This document shows, one piece after another, positions 10,601 through 24,070 of a DNA stretch of 64,000 bases. Below the pieces are notes generated by a model, which was given only the letters and a program-made list of their open reading frames with translations, searched no databases and was not told the origin of the DNA. The translations under genes were made by a program, and so were the position numbers. Source of the stretch: Entomortierella parvispora (taxonomy: Eukaryota; Mortierellomycota; Mortierellomycetes; Mortierellales; Mortierellaceae); the NCBI GenBank assembly GCA_963573315.1, contig OY752153.1, forward strand, positions 1,116,001 through 1,180,000, given 5' to 3'. The number at the start of each line of letters is the position of its first letter. The stretch's first letter is position 1.

Positions 10601-13200
10601 AAAACAGAATGGGCAAAAGAAAACGCGCAGACCCCGAATGGAGCGGTGGGAGAAAAGCGGGTTTTCATGTATCTGACCAGGAAGGCTGGAACCGTTTGAG
10701 CGCCAGCGACAAAGAGCTGCAAAAAAAGAAAAAGATGACATCGTGCGGTGACCTAGCGAATCCAGTTGCATGTTCGTGGTCATCCAACGTTCCTCTCCCT
10801 CCTCCCCACCTTTACCCTTTCCGGCTCAAAGCAAGCAATACCAGAGGGTGCCTTTGGATTTGTCAGGCTATACAAACTTCCGAAGATCAGATTTCAATTG
10901 ATCCTGTTATTCAGTCGCAGCACAGAAAAGACGGTTTCAATTTTTTTTTTTTTGATTCAGGAATGGGGTGGTCAAAGAGCAAAGCGGCCCATCTTTGGGA
11001 AGGAGAGACGTCGTTGACACTTTTTATTTTCTTGTGATACCCTCGGGTATATCCAACTCCATTGAGAGGACAAAGCTCATTGCGAAGGAAGAATCCCTTG
11101 ACCATTGCTTTTAACGTGGTAGTTCTTGTCTGCCCCTCTTCCGCTACTCTGGGCCTGGTTGTCGCGATACACAACACTATTGGAGCTGGCTGATAATTTC
11201 TTAGTAATGCTTCCTGCCTGGTGTTTGCCCATCGCGCAATGACAAGATCAGTTCTCGGGCGTAAACAGCTCTCCGCCACTGACGGCGCCCCCAGCCGCCT
11301 CTTGCCAAGGTGCTCATGCTTTAGGTAGGGTAGAGCAATTGGAAAGAGAAGATGAAGACCAGCTGGACATTAGATGATTAGAGCGAGTTGCGCAGGCTGC
11401 GATAGATCCATTTGTCAGAGAGACAGGGAAAGAGAGAGAGGAAGATAAGTGAGAACCCTTTCACTGCGCACAAGACGAATATCATCCATTCGGTGCGTCA
11501 GTTGAACCTTGTCTCAAATGCCGGAGCTTAAGGGGCGCCATCACCTTGCTTGACCTCACTGCTGGCTGCCGATCCCCGGGTTGGCGGCGCGACAAGAAGG
11601 AAGAGAAAGAGGAAGAGGGGAGGCAATTGCAATTGCTGCTGTCAAGCCGAGTTTCCCTGACCTTGCTTGGCCTGCCAACATCGCTTAGTCTCTGTCAACA
11701 AATCTGCCCTCGATCCGTTGAGATTATTGTTTGTGGTCACACACACACACAAACACACACAGCGTCGATATCTGCCCTGATGATGTCCTCAACAGAGAGT
11801 TTTTTGTTGTCGTTATTAGACTGACAACATTCGGCCAAAAAAGGTCACCATGCCAAGCTCTGGATATTTCTCATGGACGTTTCCTTTTTTCCTCTTCACG
11901 CATCCCGCAGTTTCCCTCAGCCAGGGGTCCTCCAGTTTGCCCAAGAGTAGAAGTCTGCTCTCAGTCAACTCGAGGGCAAAGATCTGTCAGCTGGAAGAGA
12001 GAGAGAAGGGCGGCTTGCAGCCCAGGGTACGAATTATCCGCAGCACACGGAGAAGCGGTCGCTGAAGTTGAACTCTCTTTACTATTTTTCTCACACATGG
12101 CGTTTCGCCGTCTGTCTTTGGTCATTTTCCGCACGAAGCGAACGTGGAGAAAGACGTCAAGTTCGATGATGACTCGGACAAGAGGATCGGATGATCCTAC
12201 TCCAGCAAACTGCACCCTACAACAAAAATATCCGCCTCTGCCTTTTGAACATCCTCGTCGCCTTCTTCCTTTTCCGACCACAAAGAGTTCCAGAAAAAAA
12301 AAATGACGCGCTTTTTATTTTTTTGGAAGATCAACCCCCTTTTTCCATTCAATACAAGTACCAAGTGACTGTACCCCCGATTCTCAGCCAGGCAAGTCAG
12401 TCGGCAAAACGACTAGCCGCCAAAGGGAAAGTCAGTCCTCTCCCCTCTTTCCCTTCTTTTTCCCTCTCTCGCCTAGCATCACAATGAAACAGTGAATCTC
12501 CGAGGTTTGACCAACTTCAGGCACAGACGGTCCATTCGTTTGGTAATGTCTCATCAATGGTGGGCTGTTGTTTTTGCCTCGCGTGGACCTTTTGGGCGAA
12601 TGCTATGCTCTCTTGCCATTGGGCTGACCCTTTCTTACCCCTCTCTCCCTCTCTCATTCTCCACGTCAGGGCGCTTTTGGTACATGTGCTCTTTCCAAAA
12701 AGAGGAAGGCCTCCCTTCTTTCCCAAGCACTTTTGTGTGAACAAAGCCGTTGAACGTCGATAGATGCTGTCCGTGCACAATTTATCCAAGGACAGGCTTT
12801 TGCTTTAACCCAGAACTGTCCTTCCTTCTTTTCCTCCGTGCATGACAGTGAGGTCGAAGGGTGAATTGGCGGATCGGCCTGCATGAAGGTTTTGCCCCCC
12901 GCCACCACGCACGAGAGCACACAGAGTCAGAAAAAACCCATTCCTTTGCCAAAACGCCTCAATTGACGGCTTCTTCCTTTACCCCACCTCCATCTCTTCT
13001 TCCCCAAGATTACTGTCTTGGATACCAGATTCACACAGGTAACACAGTCAACTACCAGAAGGCCAGATGCATCATCGCTGGGGACAGGTTTGGGACACAA
13101 TTTTGTGCACAAAAGATTGGCATGGGAAAAGACAGATGCTCGATTTGTTTTATATTTGCAGCAACACATGTCGTCGTCGACACGCACCTTCTTTTGGGTT
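10601..13200. other. Long spacer without a recognised gene
   Basis: About 2.6 kb lies between the ERG6 promoter and the 3' end of the mitochondrial carrier gene. Open frames up to 191 codons exist, but their translations are low-complexity and no domain or spliced exon series stood out on either strand. A (CA)n tract with an A interruption sits at 11740-11763. It probably holds the upstream region of ERG6 and the 3' UTR of the carrier. Confidence 0.4.
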
Positions 13201-15204
13201 CTAGTTGATGACCAATATCGTCTTCATACGTTCGTACACTGTGAAAGAAATCGCCACCATGGGTGTCACCTTGAGGTATCCAATGCTCAGGCCCACAAAG
13301 AACCCACGTGCGCCCTTGGCCACATACAATCGCCGAGCCGTCTCCCACATTCCCACAAAGACCTTTGGGTCCAGTGCGCCAGCCACCTGCATCTTTCGCC
13401 TCACCACCTCCAGGGGGTAGGCAGCTGTCTGACTCAAAGCGCCTGCAACACCTCCACATGCCAATTCCGCCGTCGTCTTCAATTCAGGTCGAGCATAGTC
13501 TCCATTCTTGTCGGGCAGGCCTCGGTGTTGGTTTGGTTTCAACGTCCATGGAATATGTTCTCGACACAATTCCTGCATCACATCGTGAGTGAAGAACGAG
13601 ACACCGGCGTATGGGATCATTCCCGCCACAGAGCAGAGGAATCCTCGGTAAAAGTTGGATATTTTCAGTTCTGGGAGCCATGACATGTGTGCGGGTCGCT
13701 GTCGTCCTGCGGGTTCGTTGTAAATCTTGTTGACGAGGGTCATATAAGGCGTGGCTTTGGTCTCATAGGCAAGGCGCACTCTGATCAGGTCTAAGGGGTA
13801 TGTAATAAACACAGAGGTGACACCTAATAAAAAGAGGACGTTAGATTGCCTGTTGTGAATTGTTCGATGGTTGATAAAAAAAACACTAGCCATACCAGCC
13901 ATGGATCCTGCCACAAGCTTCTTGTAAGGGGTCTCGTCTCTTCTAGTGGGCATTAAGAACTAGATACGAAGAGGCAACAAAAAAAAGAGAGTTTAGTCAG
14001 CATTTCGTCCCCACACTGCAGAGTCTTCTTCATTGGATTCCTCAGAGGAAAGGGTGTCCATGATCCAATGACTGTCTGCTTCTGTCCCACAAACTTACAG
14101 TCCGGTATTGCTCGTAGGCCATAAACTTGATGGCTGCGTATGGAAATATCCTCAAAACAGTAGCCGAGTTTCCTTGAAAGAGTCCTCGCAGTCCTCCAGT
14201 CTTGGAGATATCTCGAGCAGCCTTGAATACTCCAGTCCAAGTTCCTGTGACCCAACGAGAGCAAGAAAAAAACAGAACAGTCAGTTATAGGAAATAATGC
14301 ACCTTTTCCTGTTTCTGTGTCTGAGAGATGTGGTCCATACCTGCATATTTCTCATATTGGGGGTTGCTAGCCTGGAACAGGATCTTTACACGATCCAGCG
14401 GCGCAATAGCCGTCTTTGCCTGCAGGATCGTGGGAGAAAAAAAAATCAAACAAAAAAAAAAGAGTCAGATATGATCGGTCCCCACATTTCCGAACGAGGG
14501 CTGAGTACACCCCAAGAGGTACAGTCAGGGGACCATGTGTCGGATCTCTGTCCAGCCGCTCCACAGTAACAAGAGTCCGCCCTTCATCTGGATTCTCTGC
14601 AGCGCAAACACTGCATGATATCCTTTTTTTGCTCCACTGCCGACATCCGAAGGAAAGACAGACAAAAAAAGGACCCAAAAAAGGTCACACGTGTCCACAG
14701 AGCTGCGCACAGCACACGAGCGTTCCTGTCCATCCGATTCCTGCGAGCCGAGCGAATCCAGATCTGGGATGCTGCTTCAACGTCAATGTTGCCCATCTGT
14801 CCTGTGACAGATCAATCTTCTTGGGAGGACGGAGGATACAGAGTTCAATGTCAAGAGGAGAAGACGGGGTTTTGCCTTACAGTGATTCCAGCAATGCCTC
14901 CGGCGAGCATGGTCCTGCCAACATAATCCCATGACTTTGTGTCTCTGCCCACGGCGTGCACATGCTTCGAGTCCTTTTGTCCACTCTGGCCAACAGGAGG
15001 TCCTCTTGCATCTGTCGCCACCTTCAACTCGGCATGGTCTGTGTTTTGGCCAGCACCCAACGAGGCCAGCATAGGCGTCGCCGTCCCGGTCCCGCTCTGA
15101 GCAACTGCCGTATTGTTATTGTTGTTATTGTTGTTGGTTGTGTTGGGGTTGCTGAGTCTACTCAGGGTTGAGCTCGTGGCGGGGGAGGACAAAGTAGCCA
15201 TCAA
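13201..15204 (-). CDS. LEU5: Mitochondrial carrier, Leu5/SLC25A16-like (CoA transport)
   Basis: Five exons (14881-15204, 14341-14419, 14099-14244, 13896-13959, 13201-13823) join in frame to 411 aa. After an N-terminal extension rich in Ser and Asn (eight Asn in a row) come the three carrier repeats with signatures APLDRVK, YPLDLIR and YPLEVVRRK. The context [16 protein letters not shown], then GLRGLFQGN and [10 protein letters not shown], is characteristic of the Leu5/SLC25A16/SLC25A42 branch, linked to CoA accumulation in the mitochondrial matrix. All donors are GTAAG or GTATG type. ATG codons at 15204 and 15201 are adjacent; I used the first. It shares a 507-bp divergent promoter with JJJ1. 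The carrier family is certain; the CoA branch is likely. Confidence 0.88.
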
Positions 15205-15711
15205 ATAGCTGAAAAGAATGAATGTCTACGAGGTATTGGTCGGAGGATGAGATGGGTGGATGTCTTTTTATGATGGAGCTGCGAAGAAAGAAACAAAAAA
15301 AAAAAGAAAGGCGAAGGTCGAGTGGGATCGGATCCGAGTGGCCAATGGGGGAGTCGAGGCAAGACGAAGAGAACACACGACACAGTCGAACAGACAAGAG
15401 AGGAGAGGAGAGGATGCAGAGGAAGGAAAAGAAAGGAAGGAGGAGAAGGAGAAAAAGATGCCGAGGGTGTGTATGATCCGCCTCCCAGTCATTCCACTTG
15501 CCCTTTTTTTTTTTTTTTTTTCCACGGACTCTTTCAAGCCGAAAGTGGAGAAAAAAAACGCGCACGTGCAAATGATCGAGTCATGTGACCTTTTTGAGTT
15601 CATTGCACCCTTAATTAAAGGTTTTCTCTTTTTTTTTCTGCTTCGGAACACACTCCACACAGACAATCGCCTTTCATTCATTCATTCACGTCCTCAACCA
15701 CAATCATCGCC
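15205..15711. promoter_or_regulatory. Divergent promoter of carrier gene and JJJ1 with CACGTG
   Basis: This 507-bp region separates two divergently transcribed housekeeping genes. It contains a palindromic GCACGTGC core at 15562-15569 and, 12 bp on, TCATGTGA at 15581-15588, about 125-150 bp before the JJJ1 start. CACGTG-type sites bind bHLH factors such as Cbf1 in fungi. The remainder is purine-rich with long T and A runs. Confidence 0.45.
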
Positions 15712-18071
15712 ATGAGGACCTGCCACTATGTCATTCTGGACATTGACAAGAATGCCTCAGAGACAGACATCAAGAAGGCTTACCGCAGGAAAGCGCTGGA
15801 ATGGCACCCCGGTAAAGCGCACAAAGATCTGTTTTCGCCTCCTTCCCCGCAGCACAACCTTTTTTTTTTTTTTTTTTTTTTTCAAAGAAAAAATGACATT
15901 GACCGTGTTCTCTTTTCTCTCCCAATAGACAAGAACCACCACCGAGTAGAAGAGGCAACAAAACAGTTTGCCTTCGTTGCAGAGGCTTATGAGGTCCTTT
16001 CTGATCCTCAGGAGCGTGCTTGGTACGATTCCCATCGCGACGCAATTCTTCGTGGAGGTAAAAAAAAAAAAAAAAAAAAAATCAAAAGAAAAACTGCGGG
16101 AGAGCAAGCAACGGACAAAACTGCGGATCCCAACAGTAACAGCAACAAAAAATATTTTAATGCTTTCTATCATCCCTCATAGATGACAAATCAGATCAGG
16201 CAGAAGGAGCGGCAGGAACAACAAGCGCAGAGTTGATGAAGTACTTTAGCAGCTCCGTCTACAAGGGCTTCAAGGACAATGCTGCTGTAAGAAAAAAGAA
16301 CACCACTGCTAGGAGGTGGATCATTATCTCCTTGGACATCATCCTTGTTGGACAGAAACGAAATCCTGGATAGTGACACCATTTCTTTTGTTTTATTTTA
16401 TTTTGTTTGGATGAATAGGGTTTCTATGCCGTTTACAGGAACTTGTTTGACAAATTGGCAGAGGAAGAAGAAGAAGCCGCCTCCAATGACCGGTACGAGG
16501 ACGCAGGCGCCAAGGTCCATTACCCTTCTTTCGGATCCTCCAACACCACCTATGACGACAATTCAGATTCGGATGTCAAACAGTTTTACAATGCCTGGTT
16601 GACCTTCTCGACTCAAAAAAGCTTCTCATGGTGCGACAAGTTCCGTCTTTCTGAGGCACCCGATCGTCGCGTTCGCAGGGCTATGGAAAAGGAAAACAAA
16701 AAGTTTAGGGATGCAGCTCGCAAGGAGTTCAACGACACTGTGCTGGTACAGTTTTGCTTTTTTTTTTGTTACTTTCGTTAATGAGGGGTTGTACCATTAA
16801 GAGCACAAATTCACCCAAAGTAATTTTTTTGAAATAGTCGTTGGCATCGTACGTTAGGAAACGTGATCCAAGATGGCTCGCCTTCCAGGAGCAGCAAAAG
16901 CAAAAGCAAAAGCAAATCCAAGCCGAGATCAAAGCCCGAGCTGAAAAGGAAAAAGAGCAACTTCGAGCACGTGCGGAACAATTCCAGGAACAGGCATGGA
17001 CACGGGTGCAGGAGGATGAAGAGGAGGAGGAATCTGGATCGGATGACAATGAAGACGAGGAATTCGAATGTATCATCTGCGACAAGTTTTTCAAATCTGA
17101 GAGACAGTGGAAGAATCATGAACGGAGCAAGAGGCATTTGAAGGCTGTGGAGGATATCCGTTTAGAGATGATGCACGAGGAGAATGAGTATCTTGGAGGA
17201 GGACCTTCTTCCAATCTGGTGGATTCAAGGGATGGGTCCGATGTTGATATCGATGGAGACGAAGAGGCAGAGGAGTTGGAGATGCCCAACCCTCGTACGG
17301 CTACAACCGCAACATTTACAGAGGATTACCAAGAAGAATTCGAGGCGGAGGTCGAAGTAGAGGAAGAGTTCCTTTCAGAGCCAGAGCTCACCCCAGTATA
17401 CTCTTCGCTCAAATCCAAAAAGAAGAACAAGAAGAAGAAGGTCATGACGACTGGACATGATTTTGACGAGGAGCAATTGGAGGCGATGGATCAGGATGGA
17501 TTAGCCGATTTGCTCGGATCAGTCCGTCTTTCTAGGGCGGCCACTCCCAGCCGTGGCTCAAAATCTCAAAAGAATGTCAATGTGGATAGTGACGACGATC
17601 TGAATGGCGACACCCCATTGTCGACGGCTCCCGTCTCAAGAGCAGAGTCTCCTGACGGCCAGCCAAAGGCGAAGAAGATGAGCGGCAAGGAGAAAAAGAA
17701 GGCCAGGTCAGAAGCGGCCGCAAAAAAGGTAACAAAGAGAAAAATCCCACCCACTGGCTATGTTGGTCCCTCCTGTGGTTGTTTGCACTCTTTCTGACAG
17801 CAATGTGTCTCTTTTTTTTTCCTTATATTTTTAGCTGGAGGAGGCGGGGGCGTCATTGATGTGCCGTGTTTGTAAAGAAAATTTTGATACCAAGAACCAA
17901 CTTTTTAATCATATCAAGGAAACTGGACACGCAACTGCAACAGCTTCTGGAAGTCCTCTCGCCGGATCCGCGGCCGCTTCCTCAAAAACCTCGACTGTAG
18001 GAGATGGATTTTCCTCTGATGACGAGCGGACAAGAGGCAAAGGCAAGAAGGGACGCGGAAAACGCAAATAA
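15712..18071 (+). CDS. JJJ1: J-domain and zinc-finger ribosome-biogenesis factor
   Basis: Six exons (15712-15811, 15929-16057, 16183-16286, 16419-16745, 16838-17728, 17835-18071) encode 595 aa, matching yeast Jjj1 (590) and human DNAJC21. The J domain opens the protein. Its HPD motif (residues 32-34) is split by intron 1, so the D appears only after splicing. A DnaJ C-terminal segment (GFYAVYRNLFDKL) follows, then a charged coiled coil, a C2H2 U1-type finger (CIICDKFF...H, about 298-322), an acidic linker, a second finger (CRVCKENFD...H, about 527-548) and a Lys/Arg-rich tail. Jjj1 stimulates Ssa/Hsp70 ATPase on cytosolic pre-60S particles to release Arx1 together with Rei1. Several introns carry A or T runs of 17 or more. 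Identification is firm. Confidence 0.94.
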
Positions 18072-18131
18072 ATAGACAAAATAAAATTTAATACACTTTT
18101 ACAGATGCCTCTTTCTTGGTCCCTTTTTCTT

Positions 18132-21100
18132 TTACTCTTCCGTCGGGCTCGACTTCTTCAGGCTGGAGATCACATTGTTCATGGTAATGACTTTTTGAGT
18201 CATCTTCCACAAGCCCGCTTCCACATCCTGTGCTCCATTTTGTTTCAACAATCGGGCGTTCGTGTTGCTCAAGTCTTTCACACCACGGACAGACATGCCC
18301 TCCAGGTTCAGCTTCTTGTTTGCAGAAGTCCATAGCAGCAAGAGATCGTACTTTTGTCGAGGAGAAGTCGCGACATTGGCAGCAGGGTTAGGAACCGCCT
18401 CAACCATGGACCAGACACTGATATCTCCTTCTTCATGACCGACTGTGATCTTGGTCTGCGTCGTCCCTTCAACTTGGCTCCAGTCGAGACTGGTGATACG
18501 TTTTGTCAGCGTCTTGAACTGGCCCACTCTCCTTCCATCGGCAAGGTCCCACAGGGAGAGGAGCCCTTCCTTTGCGCTGTGGACAAGAAATTGCCCATTA
18601 GGAGAGAGAGCGACGATCGATCGACCTTCCGAGCCCGAAAAATCCCAAAGACGTTTCTTTTGCAGAACATCATAGACGCTTAGCATGCCGTTTGAAGCGA
18701 CCATCACACCTTTGGATGCATCTGGAGTAATCAGGTGGGGTGTCGCAGGTCCGTGGTGTAGAGTGCCAGTCAAGGAACCACTCTGGGTACTCCATGTTCG
18801 GAAGGACCCGTCCAACGCAGCGGTAGTGATGAAGTCACCTTCTGACGAGAAGGCAATCTTTTCAATGGAATTTTGATTTCCAATCAACCTGTGCACATGC
18901 TTTCCTGTTTCGACGTTCCAAAGTTGAACAATGTTGTCTTCAACTACGGCCAACAATCCTCCCCCAGAAGAAGAGAAGAGCAAATGTGTCGCCTTGTTCC
19001 CGCTTCTCAAGGAAGATTTCAAGGAGCCGTCACGCCAGCTCCATACCCGTACCGCGCCATCACGACAGCCCGTGGCAAGTCGATAGCCTTCAGAAGAATA
19101 CGCTATATCGGTAATCTGTCCGTTGTGTTCTTCTAGCTTAAGGTTGCACTGCCCACTTTGAGGCTCCCAGAGTCTTACGATATTGTCCAATGTGCCCGCA
19201 GTGGCAAATTGGAGGCCGCAAGGAGACGTTGCGATGACTGTTGTCTTGTGATCAGGGAGCGAGTGGCGAAGACTTCCTGTGGCGTCGTTCCAGATCCGCA
19301 CAGACTCCTTGCATCGGGATAGAATATACTTGCCTCCGGTAACACGCAAAACCTGAATAACCTCTGACTTGTGTCTCCTGTACTGCTGCTGGTTGGACGG
19401 AGCAGATACCCACAGTCGTATCAAATCATCCCAACCACTGGATGCTAACTGGAAGCCATCAGGAGAATAGGATACGCGTTTCACTGGATCCGAATGGCCA
19501 CTGAGGATCGGGCCGGGCGTTATCCAATCCTCAGAATGCCATAGCCGGACGGTGTTGTCTTCACATGCTGCCGCAATCTGCAGTCCATTTGGAGAGTATA
19601 CAACGTCGTTGACTGGGGTCTGGACCTTGAGGGTGGCAAGCTCTCGACCTGTTGACGTGTCCCACACTTTGATTGTGCGATCAGCACTCGCAGATACAAG
19701 GTAGTTTCCCTTCGGAGAGTACGACACTGCACGAATGGCTGCAGTGTGCCCTTTGAGCGTTTGTTCACAGGATCCAGTGTCAACATTCCAGAGTTTGATA
19801 AGGCGGTCGAATGCGAACGAGCAGAGCTGACGGTAGCTGAGTGAGTTGGCAGGAGAAAAGGATATTCCTGTCACTTGATCCGAGTGTTCTGTTAGGGTAT
19901 GGAGACACACTCTCGAAGCGAGATCCCAGATCCGAACAGTGTTGTCGATGCTGCAGGAGGCCAGAATATTTCCGCTTTTGTCGTACTTGACGCTTAGAAC
20001 ATGTCCATGGTGCCCTCTAAGAACACGACCATCCTTCCAATCACCAACCCCTTGGAGGAGAGGGGACTTGTCCCAAAGTCGTACAGTACTATCGTTACTG
20101 CAGGTGGCAAATTGAAGACCCCTTTCAGGCGAAAACGCAACGTCTCTGAGCTGATCTATGTGTCCCTTCAACTTGGCGACTATCGCCGCTGATTTAACGT
20201 TCCACACCACAACAGAATAGTCCTCTCTGCCAGCTGCAATCAGAGAGCTATCGGGGGAGAACGCAAATGTGCAGATTCTCGGTTCAGACTCATCCTTTAG
20301 AGATGCGGGAAGAGCTGCCAAGGTCCAGGTTGTGGTGTTATACATCAGCACACCCTCTTCTGTCAAGGCCAATAACATCTTTCCGTCTGGCGAGTAAGCA
20401 AATGTGCCTTCCATCCTTTCGTGGTTGAGAGCCGGCCATTCTCCGAACTGAGCGCCATCCATTTTCGTGCTGCCTAAGTCGGTCCGTCGTAGCCATGCGC
20501 CTTGAAGATTTGTCCTCCGAAGGTCGGCTCCTTGTAGTTGAGTTGCGTCAAAGATCCCAAAGCTCAGATCGGCCCCAGGAATTCGAATGCCTTTCAGGTT
20601 TTCGTTGGAGAAACAAACGCCCGCCCGGACCAAAATTGTCATAGCATTCGCAGCAGCTATACGCCATTCTTTGGAGTTCGCAGACCCTCTAATGTAGTGT
20701 AGAAGACGTCGCTTGAAAACTCCTGTCAAATCTTGTTGTACCCTCTCCACCAAGAGTTGGATAATTGACCGCTCCTTCAGATAGCTGCGTTTAAAAAGTG
20801 GAGAATCCAAATCCACCTCCTCGGCTTCCTTCATACTGTCTTCCAGATCCTCATCAACTTCAAAGCTCAACTGAGAGGAAACGCTGTCTCTGCGTCCGCG
20901 GGATGGCGACGGATCCTCTTCCCACAACGATTCCTGTTCGACCGCGGGGTTGAAAATAGCAAGGCTCAGTCCGTATTCCAGAATCGATCGATGGATAAAC
21001 TGGATCTGGTTTCCGACGGGATTCAAAGGGCACACGGTGCGAAGAATTGGAGCCTCGTCATCAAGACTGAAGAATTGGTCCTTCCAGCCTCCCTTGTCTT

Positions 21101-24070
21101 TTTTCTTGAAGTACTCGACTGTTGCCTTGCCATGCTGTTTCTCAAAGATCGCCACTGCCAAGTCCTTGATAAAATCCTTTCCGCTCTGAACAAATCCGTC
21201 ATTGCAAAGACTTTGGAACGCCTTCTTTTGTTCATGACTTAAATCCTTGTCTCTCTCCATTTTCGACCTTTCGCGTTCAAACCAATGCGTCATGAATTCG
21301 TCGTAGATTCGGACCCTTGTGATCTTCTCGGCCTCAATGTCTTGACCTGGGTCTGCCAGCCGTGGAAGCACCTCCAACGCGAGCAAGAGCAGGAAAGGAT
21401 TCTTGACAAGCTCTTGAAGACTAGGGATCTTTTCCATCACCCTGTAGAAGTCAGAAAGCTTCCACAGAAGGTTGTTCTGTTCTACGTACTTCTCCATGTA
21501 CTTTTTGATCTGAGCGTCATTGAATGGTGAGAGGACCGCTTGTTGGAGAAGAGATTGTCCATCTTTTCCATTATGTCCCGGATCAAAACGCCCTTGGTAA
21601 TCCGACGGAAGATACTCGGTCCTGCAACTGATGATCATCTGAGCCTGCCACTGGTCCGGTTGGTTAAAACGGTTGCTGGTGTATAGATTTCGAACTTGTT
21701 GACTTTCATCGTAGCCATCGCAGATCAGAATAAAGTGGCGCCCACGAAGCTCTCGCATCTGAGATTCCTTGAAGTTAAGTATTCTCAGTTGTTTAGGAAT
21801 GAGGTCGGTATCGGGGCGCTCAACTGAGGACAGACTGATAAACAATGGTATCGGTCCCTCCTTTTTATATCGGGTCCAAAGTTCAAGTTCGAGGTATTTG
21901 TTGAAAGTTGTTTTTCCAACACCAGAGTCTCCAAGCAAAAGCAACACCTTGCGATCACTTTTCAAGAAATCGTCCACGGTTTCGGCCAGGTCGACAGCAG
22001 TATCGTCAGACGCCTGGAGATTGTCTTTGGCTCGAGGGGGGATATAAGAGGCATCTCTCTTCTCATTTGCTTTCTTCCGTGCCCGACGTCGCAAATCCGC
22101 TCCCACGTCAGCTCTGCCCTGAACGCGGTCTAGCATGGAGGGCATAGCAAATCGTAGAACCCCAGTCTTGACATGATGGCTGCTCGGCCCTGCCTTTTCG
22201 CACTGGTGATAAATGCCTTGTTTCTCTGCACTGCCGTTCGTGGACAGTTCATAAAAGGAAGCTCTCGCCTCTAGTGTTCATATATAGAGTAGGTCAAAGA
22301 GTAGGTCAAATATGTTAATGGCTAGATAATACATGGAACACATAGTTTCACTGTTTCACTACAGCAGACGTACCTGGAACATCGATGGTAGGCAGTGACA
22401 ACTGCTGCAGAATATCAAGGATGTACCTTTGGAGATCAGGGTGGCTACCCCACATTTCGTCGTCTTTGTATATCTCAGCCAGAAATAGGACTGCGCCTTG
22501 TTGATCCATTGAGTCCCAGATGGATTGCTTGTTGGCGGCGAGGCTTCCTAGGCGTTCGCAAATGCCCCACAGAAACCATAGATCTTTTCTGAAAGACACC
22601 TCGCAGACCATACTCTTGAAGTCATACAGTCTTCCATGCTGCAAGAACTCGTCGGCGCCACGTAGTGCTGAGTACCAGGGTTCTTTTTTGTTCCACTTCA
22701 AGCCTTCCTTTAGACTGGTCATGAGATCGTTACGGGCATAGGCTGCTCGAATGGTATGGATGACTTGACCGGCTTTCTTAAACTCAGTTTGGAGCTTTTC
22801 AAGACCATCCAAGAAATTTCCAGTATCGAGGCCGTGGACACCGGCTGCTACGCTGAGAGCGCCTAATGCCACATTTGAGGTTCGTCTGATTCCGGCCTTC
22901 CAGAGCGGCTCGTTATCGGGGACGCAGAGAAGTGCTTGATAAGCAGTTCTTGCATAGTACACGGTATGAGGGTCAGGATCATTCCAGAGACTGGTAAGGA
23001 AGTTGAGCAGTGGTTCATGCATATTGGCCCTGTCAAGTCCAGAGACTCCTTGGCCCGCCATTGCGCTCAGGACATTGGAAACCATCACCACCAGCTTGTG
23101 CACTTGATCTTTTGCTTGGCTGTGAGTGTCCTGGAGACGTTTGCTCACCACATCCAGGATACTTATGAGATGCTGAGAATAGACACGACCAGGAGGGGCT
23201 TCTTTGATTACCTGAGCCAAACCACCGAGGACATCGAGATCTAGAAGATTCTTCTTGTGAAGAACCTCGACGAATGCATCCAGTAGCTTCCTAAACTCAT
23301 CGTCGTTCAAGACTGGCGCCAAAATGACAATCTCTGCGACGGCCTCCTTGTCCTTGACCACATCTTCGATAAAGGCTCTGTTCAGCTGATTGGCGAGATT
23401 TTTCAGTCTCGTCTTTTCATCCTCGTTGACTTCAGTCGATTTGAGCCATTCGCGTGTACTGTCATCCAAAGTGTTCTTTTGTAAGGTCCCCGCCGAGATT
23501 TGCTGTAAAAGAGTAAGACAAGACACTAACTCAGGAGTGTCTTTAACTGGGGCATCAACCACAGGAAAAGTCCATGGGAGCGCAGGTGGAAGAGTGTTTC
23601 TCGGAAAGATATTGTCAGGTACAGTGGCAATATCGTGTGACCCTTTTCTGCCTCTAGCTGAGGTCTGGCTCGCGGGTTTGATTCCTGGTCTACAATCATC
23701 CCCCGACAAAAAAAAAAAGAGTAAGGTTGAGGAACATTTGTAGGGCAGAACTTCGTAAATACAGAGTCATAGGCACTTGCGCCCACTTTTCTGCCTTCTG
23801 GCGACTTCTTTCCACAAGCTTGTCGTCAAGTCCAGTTGCGACCTTGACCAATTGGAGATAGGCTCGACCGATTTGTTCTCTCAGTTTCCTGTCTTGTTCG
23901 TCATGACTCGTTCGGCTAACGCTCTTTTTCAAGGCAGAGAGAACCTGTTCGGCACTCTGGCAGTACCAGAGTTGAACTCTGGGGTCAGCGGATTCCTCGC
24001 AGCTCTTAAGTAGACTGGTGATAAGTTGAAGAGATTGCGGCGCAGGAAGAGCGCCATTGGGACTGCTCAT
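18132..24070 (-). CDS. NOD-like receptor: ARM-like, NACHT, pentapeptide-like, WD40
   Basis: Three exons, 23763-24070, 22374-23689 and 18132-22189, give 1,893 aa in one frame. The junctions are GTATTT...TTGTAG and GTACGT...AGGCAG. The second joins DVP to GPSSHHVKTGVLRFA and removes an apparent stop, so what looks like two genes is one. Residues 1-540 form an all-helical ARM-like region. The NACHT NTPase follows, with P-loop GDSGVGKTT (628-636) and Walker B ILICDGYDES (about 694-703). About 1070-1120 is a short stretch with the pentapeptide pattern (GADLS, GADLR, TNLQG, TDLGS). About 1130-1840 holds 13-14 WD40 repeats. This is the STAND/NLR architecture used by fungi for non-self recognition or cell-death control; WD40 would sense and NACHT oligomerise. 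The N-terminal effector type and ligand are unknown. No motif is obviously lost and the gene looks intact. Confidence 0.88.

Noticed and set aside
11731-12306. 191-codon plus frame in the ERG6-carrier spacer
   Set aside because: Starts in a CA repeat, composition is unstructured, and no splice partners or domains were found.
13205-13683. Plus-strand open frames over the mitochondrial carrier
   Set aside because: Shadows of the well-supported minus-strand carrier exons.
22348-23709. Separate 453-aa gene upstream of the NACHT gene
   Set aside because: Its apparent 3' end contains a GTACGT donor, and removing the intron to 22190 continues in frame into the NACHT exon, so it is part of the NLR.
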